From Oscillospiraceae bacterium (GTDB lineage Bacteria > Bacillota > Clostridia > Oscillospirales > Oscillospiraceae), in contig JAJBVW010000196.1 in NCBI GenBank assembly GCA_020866945.1, positions 1-20,136 on the forward strand: a stretch of DNA of 20,136 bases. Direction: 5' to 3'. Position numbers and translations under genes: made by a program. The notes below the pieces were generated by a model. That model did not search any database. It worked only from the letters and a program-made list of their open reading frames with translations, and was not told where the DNA came from. Position 1 is the stretch's first letter; each line of letters starts with the position of its first letter. Shown here in pieces: positions 1 through 7,715 of this stretch.

Positions 1-43
1 ACAACTAAAACCTAGTTCCCGGCGCGATGCGCCATGAAAAGCC

Positions 44-81
44 GGAAGGGCGGTTTTCCCCGCGGGGAAAACCGCCCTTCC
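44..81 (-). terminator. Intrinsic terminator after copA, 38-bp perfect palindrome
   Basis: Positions 44-61 and 64-81 are perfect inverted repeats of 18 bp. The central GC is itself self-complementary, so the whole 38 bp is one uninterrupted palindrome. It lies 17 bp after the copA stop codon. On the minus strand the stem is followed by GGCTTTTC, a short U tract, so it probably ends the csoR-copA transcript. A second small hairpin (GGCGC at 21-25 with GCGCC at 29-33) follows it. Confidence 0.75.
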
Positions 82-97
82 TCTGTTGGTCGGGGGT

Positions 98-2650
98 TTA
101 TTCGGAAAATCCGGTCACCTGATAGCCCGCGTCCTTGACAGCGGCCTTGACCGCCTTTTTGTCCAGTGGGGCGGAGAGGGTGACGGGGACAGCGCCGGTC
201 TCATGGTCAGGGGACGCCGACTCGATGGCGGGCAGGGCCTCCAGCGCCTGCTTCACGCGGGCCTCGCAGTGGGCGCACATCATGCCCTTGATATGGATGA
301 CGGCGGCAGAAGCGGCCTCCGGCTCCGGCTGGGCGGAGAGATTCGGGAGCGCGGCCTCATGCTTCACGCGGCGGTCGCACTTCGCGCTGCGCAGGTCAAA
401 AAGATTCAGCCGCAGAGCGTTCGACACCACGCAGAAGGAGGACAGGCTCATGGCGGCGGCGGCGAACATGGGGTTCAGCTTCCAGCCGGTCAGGGCGATG
501 AACGCGCCGGCGGCCAGGGGGATACCGATGCTGTTATAGAAAAAAGCCCAAAACAGGTTCTGGTGGATGTTCCGCAGCGTGGCGCGGCTGAGCCGGATGG
601 CGGCGGGCACGTCGGACAGGCGGCTTTTCATCAGCACCACGTCCGCCGCGTCAATCGCGACGTCCGCTCCCGCGCCGATGGCGATGCCCATGTCCGCCCG
701 GGTCAGGGCCGGGGCATCGTTGATGCCGTCCCCCACCATGGCGACCTTGCCGTATTGCTGCAAGCGGCGGACAACGGCCTCCTTGCCATCCGGCAGCACC
801 CCGGCAATGACCTGATCCACCCCGGCCTCGCGGCCAATGGCGCGGGCGGTCTTTTCGTTGTCGCCGGTGAGCATGACGACCTTGATGCCCATGTTTTGCA
901 GCTCCCGGACGGCCTGGGGGCTGTCCTCCTTGATAACGTCCGCCACGGCGATGATGCCGGCGAGGCGTCCCCCTCTGGTGAACAGCAGCGGGGTCTTGCC
1001 GTCCTCGGCGAAGCGTTCCGCCCGGGCCAGCAGATCGGCGGGGATGTCCGTCTGCTCACCGATGAAGCGCATACTGCCGCCCACCACCGGCTCCCCGTCC
1101 AGCAGGGCGGAAAGCCCGTTGCCGGGCAGGGCCTGGAACTCCGTAACCTCCGCAGGAGAAGTCCCTTCCTGCTCCGCGCGGAGCAGAACCGCCTTCGCCA
1201 GGGGGTGCTCGCTTTTCGCCTCCAGCGCGCAGGCGAGGGAGAGAAGCTCCGCCTCCGTGAAGCCCTCCGCCGGGGCCAGATCCGTCACCCGCGGCTCGCC
1301 GCTCGTGATGGTGCCGGTCTTATCCAGGGCAACAATCTGGGTTTTGCCCGTCTCCTCCAGGGAGACGGCGGTCTTGAACAGGATGCCGTTTTTGGCCCCC
1401 TTGCCGTTACCCACCATGATAGCCACCGGCGTGGCAAGGCCCAATGCGCACGGGCAGGAGATAACCAGCACGGAGATGCCGCGGGAGAGGGCGAAGCTGA
1501 ACGTCTGCCCCACCAGCAGCCATATGACCGTTGTAACGACCGCGATAGCGATGACCGTCGGGACGAACACGCCGGAGACCTTGTCCGCAACCTTCGCGAT
1601 GGGGGCCTTGGTGGCGGCGGCGTCGCTGACCATTTTGATAATCTGGGAGAGAGTGGTGTCCTCCCCCACGCGGGTGGCCCGGCATTTGATGAAGCCGGAC
1701 TGGTTCACCGTGGCGGCGGAGACCGCGTCCCCCTCCCCCTTGTCCACGGGGATGCTCTCCCCCGTCAGGGCGGATTCGTTCACGGCGGTAGCCCCCTCCA
1801 GGATAACCCCGTCCACGGGGATATTCTCGCCGGGACGCACCACAAAGACGTCCCCCGTCTGCACCTGGTCGATGGGGACGGTCTCCTCCGCGCCGCCGCG
1901 CACCAGCACGGCCGTCTTGGGAGCCAGCTTCATCAGGCTTTTCAGCGCGTCCGTGGTCTTGCCCTTGGAGCGGGCCTCCAGGAGCTTCCCCACGGTGATA
2001 AGCGTCAGAATCATGGCGGCGGACTCGAAATAAAACTCGTCCATATAGGTCGAGACCAGCGCCTCATCCCCCTTCACCACGGCGTCCGTCATGGCGAACA
2101 GCGCGTAAACGCTCCAGGCGAAGGAGGCGGAGGAGCCGAGCGCCACCAGGGTGTCCATATTCGGGGCGCGGTTCGCGAGGCTTTTATAGCCGCTGATGAA
2201 AAACTTCTGGTTTATCACCATGACGGCGACGCACAGCAGCAGCTGCACGAGGCCCATGGCAATGTGGTTCCCCTCAAACCAGGCGGGGATCGGCCAGCCC
2301 CACATCATATGGCCCATGGAGAAATACATCAGCACCGCCAAAAACACGAGGGACACGATGAGCCGCCGCTTTAATACCGGCGTTTCATGGTCGCGCAGCG
2401 CCTCCTCCTCTGCAGCATAGGCCGAGGCGGCGCTTTTTCCGCCGCCGGAGCCGCCCTTCAGGGCCGCACCATACCCCGCCGCCGTCACGGCGGCTATGAC
2501 GGCCTGGGGGGACGCCTCCCCCTCCACGCCCATGGAGTTTGTCAGCAGGCTGACAGAGCAGCTCGTTACCCCCGGCACCTTGGACACGGCCTTTTCCACC
2601 CTGGCGGAGCAGGCCGCGCAGCTCATGCCGGTCACGGTATATTGTTCCAT
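98..2650 (-). CDS. copA: Copper-exporting P1B-type ATPase with N- and C-terminal HMA domains
   Basis: This is an 850-residue inner-membrane pump that uses ATP to export Cu(I) from the cytoplasm. An N-terminal heavy-metal-associated domain has GMSCAAC (Cys11 and Cys14). The ion-path motif CPC is at 399-401, the actuator TGE at 296-298, the phosphorylation motif DKTGTIT at 443-449, the nucleotide-site HP at 482-483 and GDGINDAP at 640-647. About eight membrane segments are visible. After the last helix (near residue 745) and a charged linker, a second HMA domain carries MCAHC (Cys792 and Cys795). A C-terminal HMA is less usual and may stand in for a separate CopZ chaperone, since none is encoded here. 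The start at 2650 has AGGAGGA upstream. The csoR stop TAG overlaps that ribosome site, so the two genes form one operon. Identification as a copper P-type ATPase is secure; the chaperone role is inferred. Confidence 0.96.
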   Translation of the reverse strand: MEQYTVTGMSCAACSARVEKAVSKVPGVTSCSVSLLTNSMGVEGEASPQAVIAAVTAAGYGAALKGGSGGGKSAASAYAAEEEALRDHETPVLKRRLIVSLVFLAVLMYFSMGHMMWGWPIPAWFEGNHIAMGLVQLLLCVAVMVINQKFFISGYKSLANRAPNMDTLVALGSSASFAWSVYALFAMTDAVVKGDEALVSTYMDEFYFESAAMILTLITVGKLLEARSKGKTTDALKSLMKLAPKTAVLVRGGAEETVPIDQVQTGDVFVVRPGENIPVDGVILEGATAVNESALTGESIPVDKGEGDAVSAATVNQSGFIKCRATRVGEDTTLSQIIKMVSDAAATKAPIAKVADKVSGVFVPTVIAIAVVTTVIWLLVGQTFSFALSRGISVLVISCPCALGLATPVAIMVGNGKGAKNGILFKTAVSLEETGKTQIVALDKTGTITSGEPRVTDLAPAEGFTEAELLSLACALEAKSEHPLAKAVLLRAEQEGTSPAEVTEFQALPGNGLSALLDGEPVVGGSMRFIGEQTDIPADLLARAERFAEDGKTPLLFTRGGRLAGIIAVADVIKEDSPQAVRELQNMGIKVVMLTGDNEKTARAIGREAGVDQVIAGVLPDGKEAVVRRLQQYGKVAMVGDGINDAPALTRADMGIAIGAGADVAIDAADVVLMKSRLSDVPAAIRLSRATLRNIHQNLFWAFFYNSIGIPLAAGAFIALTGWKLNPMFAAAAMSLSSFCVVSNALRLNLFDLRSAKCDRRVKHEAALPNLSAQPEPEAASAAVIHIKGMMCAHCEARVKQALEALPAIESASPDHETGAVPVTLSAPLDKKAVKAAVKDAGYQVTGFSE

Positions 2651-2661
2651 AAAAATTCCTC

Positions 2662-2973
2662 CTATCTCATCAGCTTTTGCAGGGTGGCCAGCAGGTCGTC
2701 GATGACCTCGTCCCGGCCCTCCCGGATGTCCTGAGTCACGCAGGTGCGGATGTGGTTTGCCAGAAGCTCCTTGTTGAACGCATTCAGCGCCGCCGACACG
2801 GCGGACGACTGCACCAGAATGTCCGTGCAGTAGGCGTTCCGCTCCAGCATTCCCTTGAGGCCCCGAATCTGCCCCTCAATGCGGTTGAGGCGGTTCATCA
2901 GCTTTTTATACTCCTCCTCCGGCCGCTCCTTTGTTTTCATGCTGCAATGGCTGCAATAGTCCGGCTCTCCCAT
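2662..2973 (-). CDS. csoR: Copper-sensing repressor CsoR
   Basis: This is a 103-residue all-helical repressor of the CsoR/RcnR family. In the apo form these proteins bind a GC-rich palindrome, and they release DNA on binding Cu(I). The family's Cu(I) ligand pattern is present: Cys49, then His74-x3-Cys78. The helix around NRLNRIEGQIRGLKGML is typical of the family. An extra CSHC at residues 7-10 could be an accessory metal site. I chose the start at 2973 because AAGGAGG lies 7 nt before it. An upstream in-frame ATG at 3147 would add residues with no family resemblance and would put the promoter inside the gene. The gene lies 11 bp before copA, and a matching operator sits in its own promoter, so autoregulation of the pair is expected. 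Confidence 0.93.
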   Translation of the reverse strand: MGEPDYCSHCSMKTKERPEEEYKKLMNRLNRIEGQIRGLKGMLERNAYCTDILVQSSAVSAALNAFNKELLANHIRTCVTQDIREGRDEVIDDLLATLQKLMR

Positions 2974-3022
2974 ATGGCCGCCTCCTTCTAAAAATATAGC
3001 ATAGTATATCCAACACAGCCCT

Positions 3023-3051
3023 ACTATATACCCCACGGGGGTATTTGTCAA
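3023..3051 (-). promoter_or_regulatory. csoR-copA promoter
   Basis: On the minus strand, TTGACA (3046-3051) is followed by exactly 17 bp and then TATAGT (3023-3028). This is a perfect -35 and a 5/6 -10. It lies about 50 bp before the csoR start. The spacer is almost entirely the copper operator. Confidence 0.88.
3028..3044. promoter_or_regulatory. CsoR operator
   Basis: ATACCCC and GGGGTAT form 7-bp inverted repeats around a 3-bp centre (ACG). This matches the GC-rich pseudo-palindromes known for Gram-positive CsoR. It fills the spacer between the -35 and -10 boxes, so bound CsoR would directly block polymerase. The link to CsoR is inferred from the site type and the adjacent gene. Confidence 0.82.
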
Positions 3052-3096
3052 TAGGGAGCGGGCGCTTATGGAAGAAAATTGCCCGGAACGGGGCGC

Positions 3097-3125
3097 TTTC
3101 CACATAGGCGGCCTTGTGTTATAAT
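3097..3125 (+). promoter_or_regulatory. Promoter of the GH13 gene
   Basis: A perfect TATAAT (3120-3125) is preceded at 17 bp by TTTCCA (3097-3102, 4/6 match). It lies 35 bp before the GH13 start and is divergent from the copper promoter. Confidence 0.65.
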
Positions 3126-3159
3126 ACAGGAAAACCATTTTCCCCACAGGAGGGCGCGG

Positions 3160-4809
3160 ATGAACATACTATACAACAGCCGGGATGCGGCGCATAAAAC
3201 GCCGTTCGGCCCGGTTTGGGCAGGGCAGGAATGCCATATTTGCATACATATTCCCACAGAGTGCGGGGCTTTCCAGGTAGTGCTGACGGCGGAGGGCCTG
3301 GAGGTTCCGCTGGAAAAGGCGGAGACGGCGGGAGATTACGACCTGTTTCGGGGCCGCTTTACCCCGGAGACGCCGGGGCTGTATTTCTACTGCTTTCACA
3401 TCTGGGACAAAAACGGGGATTTCGACCTGTTCAAAGCCGGGGACGGCACCAATATGGGACTGGGAGATCGATGGCAGCTGTCCGTCCTGCCGGCGGATTA
3501 TCAGCCGCCGGAAAGCTATCGGGGCGTGGTATATTACCAGATATTCCCCGACCGCTTCGCAAAAAGCGGTGACTGCGACCTGACGGACAAGATGGAGCCG
3601 TACATCCTCCGGGACTTTGACAGCTTTGTCCCCGCCACCAGGGACGCCTCCGACTTCGCCGGAGGCAACCTGAACGGCATCACGGAAAAGCTCGACTATA
3701 TCGCCGGGCTGGGGGTGAACGTGATATATCTGAACCCCATTTTCATGGCCGCCTCCAACCATCGGTACGACACGGCGGACTATACCCGCATCGACCCCAT
3801 GCTGGGGACGGAGGAGGATTTTGTCCGCCTGTGCCGCGAGGCCCATGCACGGGGGCTTCGCATCGTACTGGACGGAGTGTTTTCCCACACGGGACGGGAC
3901 AGCGTGTATTTCGACGGCGAAAGCCGCTTCGGTGGGGGAGCCGTATCGAAAGGAACCGCTTCTCCCTATTATAAGTGGTACGATTTTCAGGAATTTCCCG
4001 CAAAATACACCTCCTGGTGGGGAATTGATACACTTCCCTGCGTGAACGAGACGGATACGGACTATATGGAATTTATCCTGGGCGATCAGGGCGTGGTGGC
4101 CAAATGGCTGCGCCTGGGCGCGGACGGGTTCCGCCTGGACGTGGCGGACGAGCTGCCGGACGCGTTTATCTCCGCGCTGCGCCGCCGGGTGAAGGCGGAA
4201 AATCCGGAGGCCGTCGTCATTGGCGAGGTGTGGGAGGACGTGTCCAACAAGGTCAGCTACGGGGTGCAGCGCGCCTATTTCACCGGCGCAGAGCTGGACG
4301 GGGCCATCAACTACCCCTTCCGCAAGCCCATCATGGCCTTCGCCTCCGGCCGGGAGGGCGGAGAGCATTTGGCGGAGACCGTCATGACCATTGCGGAAAA
4401 TTACCCCGCCGGGTCGCTGGACTGCTGCATGACCGTTCTCGGCTCCCATGACACCCAGCGCATCGGCACGCTCCTGCCGGGCGAGAAGGAGCGGCGCGTC
4501 GCCGCCTTTTTGCAGTTTGCCCTGCCCGGCTCCCCGCTTATCTATTACGGGGACGAGGCCGGCATGACCGGCGGGCCTGACCCCATGTGCCGCCTGCCCT
4601 TCCCCTGGGGCCATGAGGACGAGAAAATGCAGGCACTGTACCGTTCCCTCGCGCAAATGAAAAACAGGCTTCCCGCTCTGCGGGTCGGCGACATCCGCTT
4701 CCAGCACGCGGGGGGCGGCAGGCTGATCTTCACCCGCACCGGCGGCGGCCAGACCGTCCGCTGCACCGTGGACAGAAACGCGGGGACGTTTGACGCGACG
4801 GTCATATGA
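3160..4809 (+). CDS. GH13 alpha-amylase family enzyme (maltogenic amylase / neopullulanase type)
   Basis: This 549-residue enzyme has no signal peptide, so it is probably a cytoplasmic enzyme that trims imported maltooligosaccharides or cyclodextrins. An N-terminal beta domain (about 15-115), ending in GDRWQLSV, resembles the CBM34-type domain of neopullulanases and cyclomaltodextrinases. The barrel begins at VVYYQIFPDRF (about 123-133). The four GH13 regions are visible: DGVFSH (238-243), GFRLDVAD with nucleophile Asp327, IGEVWED with acid Glu356, and SHD with Asp431. The C-terminal domain is short, so the protein is somewhat smaller than typical family members (near 580 residues). The start at 3160 has AGGAGGG 5 nt upstream; an earlier in-frame ATG at 3079 lies upstream of the -10 box and was rejected. 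Family and catalytic residues are clear; exact substrate is not. Confidence 0.92.
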   Translation: MNILYNSRDAAHKTPFGPVWAGQECHICIHIPTECGAFQVVLTAEGLEVPLEKAETAGDYDLFRGRFTPETPGLYFYCFHIWDKNGDFDLFKAGDGTNMGLGDRWQLSVLPADYQPPESYRGVVYYQIFPDRFAKSGDCDLTDKMEPYILRDFDSFVPATRDASDFAGGNLNGITEKLDYIAGLGVNVIYLNPIFMAASNHRYDTADYTRIDPMLGTEEDFVRLCREAHARGLRIVLDGVFSHTGRDSVYFDGESRFGGGAVSKGTASPYYKWYDFQEFPAKYTSWWGIDTLPCVNETDTDYMEFILGDQGVVAKWLRLGADGFRLDVADELPDAFISALRRRVKAENPEAVVIGEVWEDVSNKVSYGVQRAYFTGAELDGAINYPFRKPIMAFASGREGGEHLAETVMTIAENYPAGSLDCCMTVLGSHDTQRIGTLLPGEKERRVAAFLQFALPGSPLIYYGDEAGMTGGPDPMCRLPFPWGHEDEKMQALYRSLAQMKNRLPALRVGDIRFQHAGGGRLIFTRTGGGQTVRCTVDRNAGTFDATVI

Positions 4810-4814
4810 CCCCT

Positions 4815-4842
4815 TTTCCAAATCGAAAAGCTATGCTATAAT
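4815..4842 (+). promoter_or_regulatory. Promoter of the repeat lipoprotein
   Basis: TATAAT (4837-4842) is preceded at 16 bp by TTTCCA (4815-4820). It lies about 97 bp before the lipoprotein start. No hairpin terminator is visible between the GH13 stop (4809) and this promoter. Confidence 0.6.
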
Positions 4843-4848
4843 AGCCAC

Positions 4849-4880
4849 AGGCGGCCCGAGGGAAGCCACAAAAGCCGCCT
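4849..4880 (+). other. Hairpin at the predicted 5' end of the lipoprotein mRNA
   Basis: AGGCGGC (4849-4855) pairs with GCCGCCT (4874-4880) across an 18-nt loop. It begins about where the promoter at 4815-4842 should start transcription. It has no U tract, so it may be a 5' stabilising structure rather than a terminator. Function is unproven. Confidence 0.35.
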
Positions 4881-4938
4881 TGCTATCATATTGCGCGTAG
4901 AACACCAACGCCATTTCATCGGAAGGATGGGACGGAAT

Positions 4939-6258
4939 ATGAAAAAATTTTTTGCGCTTTGCTGCGGAGCGGCCATGCTTTTCGTGCTGACCGCCTGCGG
5001 CAGCTTTGTGAGCATTATGCCGGGCGCGGCGGACGAGACGGAGGACGAGGTATCGGCCTCCATCAGCCCCCAGCTTGACCAGACGGAGGACGGGGATTTT
5101 ACAGAAAAGTCCTTCTACGCCTTCATGGGCTGGGATGATTTCGGCAGCAATTACTATGAGGACACCCCTGTGGCCCTGAGCTGCCAGGAGGGGGACGGCA
5201 GCGCCTCCCCGGTGTTTGACCGGGCCTCCATTATCGCCGCCTGCGACGCCCTGAAGGACATGACCGTCACCAGCCGGGCGGATGAGGACGCCGCCCAGGA
5301 GGGGACGAGCTGCACCTATGCCTTCACCATGTCCGATGGGACGGTCTATTCCGTCACCTTTAACGGCTCGGTGCTGACCACCTATACGGGCAGCTATACC
5401 TATACCGGCGGGGACGCGCTGTTTGCCCTGACCTTCCCGGTCTATGACAGCGGCTACGACCTGTTCGACCTGTATTTTGACGACAGCGTCCGCGCCTTCG
5501 CGGACGGGTTCGAGGAGAATCTCCCCGTCTCCGTGGGCCGCCGCTCCAACGGGGGTGCCACCATCACCGCCACGGACGAGGATACCATCCGCACGGTGTT
5601 CAGCCTACTCGCGAACGCCACCGTTACCAGCGTGGAGGGAAGCCCTGACCAGAACATCGACCTGACCACCTATACGGATTATATCTTCACCATGGCGGAC
5701 GGGACGGCCTATACCTTCACCTTCACGGACGCCTGCCTGACGGTGACAGTCTCCGGCGATTATGGACCGGTATACTACTGGCTCAGCGGCACGGAAACGC
5801 TCGCCAGCATCTCCATCGTGCCGCAGACGGAGACAGAAGCCTTTGAGGGCGGCCTTATCACCGGTCTGCGGGATGATTTCCAGACGGCGGCGGACGCCGC
5901 CAATGGGGACAGTGAGCTGACCGTTACCGGGGTGTACGTCAGCTATTCCATCGACGGGCAGAGCGGGTATCTCACGCTGAGCGGGGATACGGCGGTCTCT
6001 CTTGTCCAGGCTGTTACGTCCATCACTGCCACCAGTGAATCTCAGACGGAGGCGGAGGGAAACACCATCACCATATCCGTCACCCTGTCCGACGGCTCCG
6101 GGCCGATTTTGTACTTCATAGGAGACGCCATTCAGCAGGTGGTGGGCACCTATTACGTCTGCGACAGCGGCTCCATGTCCACCCTGCGCACCACCATCCT
6201 CTCCCTGGCCGCCGACAGCAGCAATACCGGCGAGGTGGTAGAGGATTCAACAAACTGA
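4939..6258 (+). CDS. Lipoprotein with three divergent internal repeats
   Basis: This 439-residue predicted lipoprotein starts MKKFF, with a hydrophobic stretch ending in the lipobox LTAC (Cys20). It should therefore be exported and anchored to the outer face of the membrane. I do not recognise a named family. The body contains three related units, at about 75-165, 195-290 and 325-422. Each has an ATVTS-like strand, then a beta hairpin such as FTMSDGTVYSVTF, FTMADGTAYTFTF or ISVTLSDGSGPILYF, then an aromatic turn. The start at 4939 is chosen because the lipoprotein signal begins there; GGAAGG (4921-4926) is upstream at a rather long 12-nt spacing. In-frame starts at 4891 (TTG) and 4927 would only add residues before the signal. 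It has its own promoter and is followed by a hairpin terminator. Lipoprotein assignment is firm; function is unknown. Confidence 0.85.
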   Translation: MKKFFALCCGAAMLFVLTACGSFVSIMPGAADETEDEVSASISPQLDQTEDGDFTEKSFYAFMGWDDFGSNYYEDTPVALSCQEGDGSASPVFDRASIIAACDALKDMTVTSRADEDAAQEGTSCTYAFTMSDGTVYSVTFNGSVLTTYTGSYTYTGGDALFALTFPVYDSGYDLFDLYFDDSVRAFADGFEENLPVSVGRRSNGGATITATDEDTIRTVFSLLANATVTSVEGSPDQNIDLTTYTDYIFTMADGTAYTFTFTDACLTVTVSGDYGPVYYWLSGTETLASISIVPQTETEAFEGGLITGLRDDFQTAADAANGDSELTVTGVYVSYSIDGQSGYLTLSGDTAVSLVQAVTSITATSESQTEAEGNTITISVTLSDGSGPILYFIGDAIQQVVGTYYVCDSGSMSTLRTTILSLAADSSNTGEVVEDSTN

Positions 6259-6270
6259 TGCCTGAAAAAA

Positions 6271-6304
6271 CAGAGCGCCCACGGGAACATTCGCGGGCGC
6301 TCTG
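6271..6304. terminator. Terminator hairpin after the repeat lipoprotein
   Basis: CAGAGCGCCC (6271-6280) pairs perfectly with GGGCGCTCTG (6295-6304) across 14 nt. The plus-strand tail is only moderately T-rich (CGTTCTGT). Six A residues precede the stem, giving a good U tract for minus-strand transcripts. It lies 12 bp after the lipoprotein stop, so its likely job is to end that gene. Confidence 0.65.
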
Positions 6305-6339
6305 CGTTCTGTATAAGAGCCTTTGTTACTTCCCGTTGC

Positions 6340-6369
6340 TTGCGCAACGGGCGGGTTTCCCTGTATGAT
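6340..6369 (+). promoter_or_regulatory. Weak candidate promoter of the XRE regulator, overlapped by a hairpin
   Basis: TATGAT (6364-6369) lies about 36 bp before the regulator gene, with TTGCGC (6340-6345, 3/6) at 18 bp. CCCGTTGC (6332-6339) and GCAACGGG (6344-6351) form an 8-bp inverted repeat over the putative -35. It could be an operator or part of the upstream terminator region. The evidence is weak. Confidence 0.3.
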
Positions 6370-6404
6370 GAAGGCGAAATCTGAACGTATAGGAGGAACC
6401 GCAT

Positions 6405-7223
6405 ATGTTATCAGACAACATCAAGGCCCTGCGCAAATCCAAGGGCTTTACTCAGGAGGAGGTAGCCGTCCGGCTGCACGTTGTCCGGCAGACGGTCTCT
6501 AAGTGGGAGAAGGGCCTGTCCGTCCCGGACGCGGAAATGCTGCAAAGGCTGGCGGAGCTTTTCGAGGTGTCCGTGAACCAGCTTTTGGGCGCGCCCCCGG
6601 CACAGGAGGAGTCCATCAGCGACGTGGCGGAGCAGCTTGCCCGCATCAATGAGCAGCTCGCGGTGAAAAACCGCCGCGCCCGGCGCATATGGCGGGTGGT
6701 CGCCGGGGTGCTGATTGCCTTCGTGGTGCTGAACCTGCTTTTTATCCTTCTTGCTGTTGTTCTTGGTTTTGTCAGAACGACCAGCGCAGGCTCGATGTCC
6801 ATAGAACTGGGGGAGCCGCCGGCCCTGGTGGTGAGCTTTGAGGAGCAGCAGGTCACGGCGGCGCTGGGAACCTATTCCTGGGAGTATAAAAGCGGCGGCG
6901 CCGTGCTTGGCACAGAGTCCGATGCGGCTCCGCTGTATGAGACGGAGATCCCCGTCCTGTCTGTTGCGGAGGAGGATGTCACGGTCTCCCTGCTGTTTGA
7001 AATGACCCCGGACACGGTATCCGTCCAGTGCTGGGACGACAGCTTTTGGGAGACCGACTGGGACAATGTCTCTGACCAGCTCGTCGTCCAGACGGCAGCC
7101 ACGGATGGGGAAACCATTGAGGCGCAGGCCGGATATGTTTACCAGGTCACAGCCGTCTGGAACGACGCGGACGGCTACAGCGGAACGGTGAATTACAGCT
7201 TCTGTTTGGAGCTGACGGGATAA
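6405..7223 (+). CDS. Membrane-anchored XRE-family transcriptional regulator
   Basis: This is a 272-residue protein. Residues 1-62 form a Cro/C1-type helix-turn-helix domain (IKALRKSKGFTQEEVA, then QTVSKWEKG), the form common in Firmicutes. A basic stretch (KNRRARR, near 88-94) precedes one transmembrane helix at about 95-123. The remaining 150 residues are predicted to be outside the cell and rich in beta strands, with no family I can name. That layout suggests a one-component sensor that feels an extracellular or membrane signal and binds DNA directly. AGGAGG lies 8 nt before the ATG. tadA follows after 22 bp on the same strand, so they may be co-transcribed, although the functions look unrelated. 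Targets cannot be read from the sequence. Confidence 0.85.
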   Translation: MLSDNIKALRKSKGFTQEEVAVRLHVVRQTVSKWEKGLSVPDAEMLQRLAELFEVSVNQLLGAPPAQEESISDVAEQLARINEQLAVKNRRARRIWRVVAGVLIAFVVLNLLFILLAVVLGFVRTTSAGSMSIELGEPPALVVSFEEQQVTAALGTYSWEYKSGGAVLGTESDAAPLYETEIPVLSVAEEDVTVSLLFEMTPDTVSVQCWDDSFWETDWDNVSDQLVVQTAATDGETIEAQAGYVYQVTAVWNDADGYSGTVNYSFCLELTG

Positions 7224-7245
7224 ACCATAATGGGGAGGAAAATCC

Positions 7246-7704
7246 ATGGAGCGGGAGGATTATATGGCCCTGGCCCTGGCCCTGGCGCGGGAGGCGGCCC
7301 AGGCCGGTGAGGTGCCGGTGGGGGCTGTCGTTGTGCGGGACGGTCAGGTCATAGGCCGGGGCCGGAACCGGCGGGAGGAACGGCGCAGCGCCGTCTGCCA
7401 CGCGGAGATCGAGGCCATCTCCCAGGCGTGCCAGGCCCTGAACACCTGGCGGCTGGAGGGGTGTACCCTCTATGTCACCCTGGAGCCATGCCCCATGTGT
7501 GCCGGCGCAGTGATAAACGCCCGCCTGCCTGTGCTGGTCTATGGGGCCAGGGAGCCTGTCACCGGCTCCTGCGGCAGCGTGCTGAACCTCTTCGAGGAGC
7601 GCTACGGCTTCCGCCCCGCCATATACGGCGGCATCCTGGAAGAGGAATGCGCTGCCCTTTTGCGGGATTTTTTCCAAAATTTGAGGGCTTTACCGGGAGA
7701 TTAA
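7246..7704 (+). CDS. tadA: tRNA-specific adenosine deaminase TadA
   Basis: This 152-residue zinc hydrolase deaminates A34 of tRNA-Arg(ACG) to inosine, which allows wobble decoding of CGN codons. The catalytic motif HAE (His52 to Glu54, with Glu54 as proton shuttle) and the zinc motif PCPMC (81-85) are intact. The GxVPVGAVVV strand (21-30) and an ARxPVTGSCGS segment near 101-111 are typical of the family. GGGGAGG stands 7 nt before the ATG. Its last codons lie inside a 20-bp sequence that recurs at 8562, a sign that a later duplication began within the end of this gene. Length and motifs fit TadA well; a guanine or cytosine deaminase is less likely. Confidence 0.92.
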   Translation: MEREDYMALALALAREAAQAGEVPVGAVVVRDGQVIGRGRNRREERRSAVCHAEIEAISQACQALNTWRLEGCTLYVTLEPCPMCAGAVINARLPVLVYGAREPVTGSCGSVLNLFEERYGFRPAIYGGILEEECAALLRDFFQNLRALPGD

Positions 7705-7707
7705 TAA
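7688..7707 (+). repeat. Direct repeat, copy 1 (end of tadA)
   Basis: Twenty bases covering the last codons and stop of tadA plus the next TAA recur identically at 8562-8581. They mark the left edge of a tandem duplication of about 874 bp that also copied the following promoter and lipoprotein signal region. Confidence 0.85.
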
Positions 7708-7715
7708 TTTTTTTA

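Noticed and set aside
86..2374. Long open frame on the plus strand opposite copA (762 codons)
   Set aside because: It has no family resemblance and consists of Gly/Arg/His-rich residues typical of an antisense shadow in GC-rich DNA. copA has every catalytic motif on the other strand.
2974..3147. Longer csoR with 58 extra N-terminal residues
   Set aside because: It would place the promoter and operator inside the coding region and has no ribosome site; the start at 2973 has AAGGAGG.
3169..4821. Long open frame opposite the GH13 gene (550 codons)
   Set aside because: Same shadow effect. The plus strand carries all four GH13 regions, a promoter and a ribosome site.
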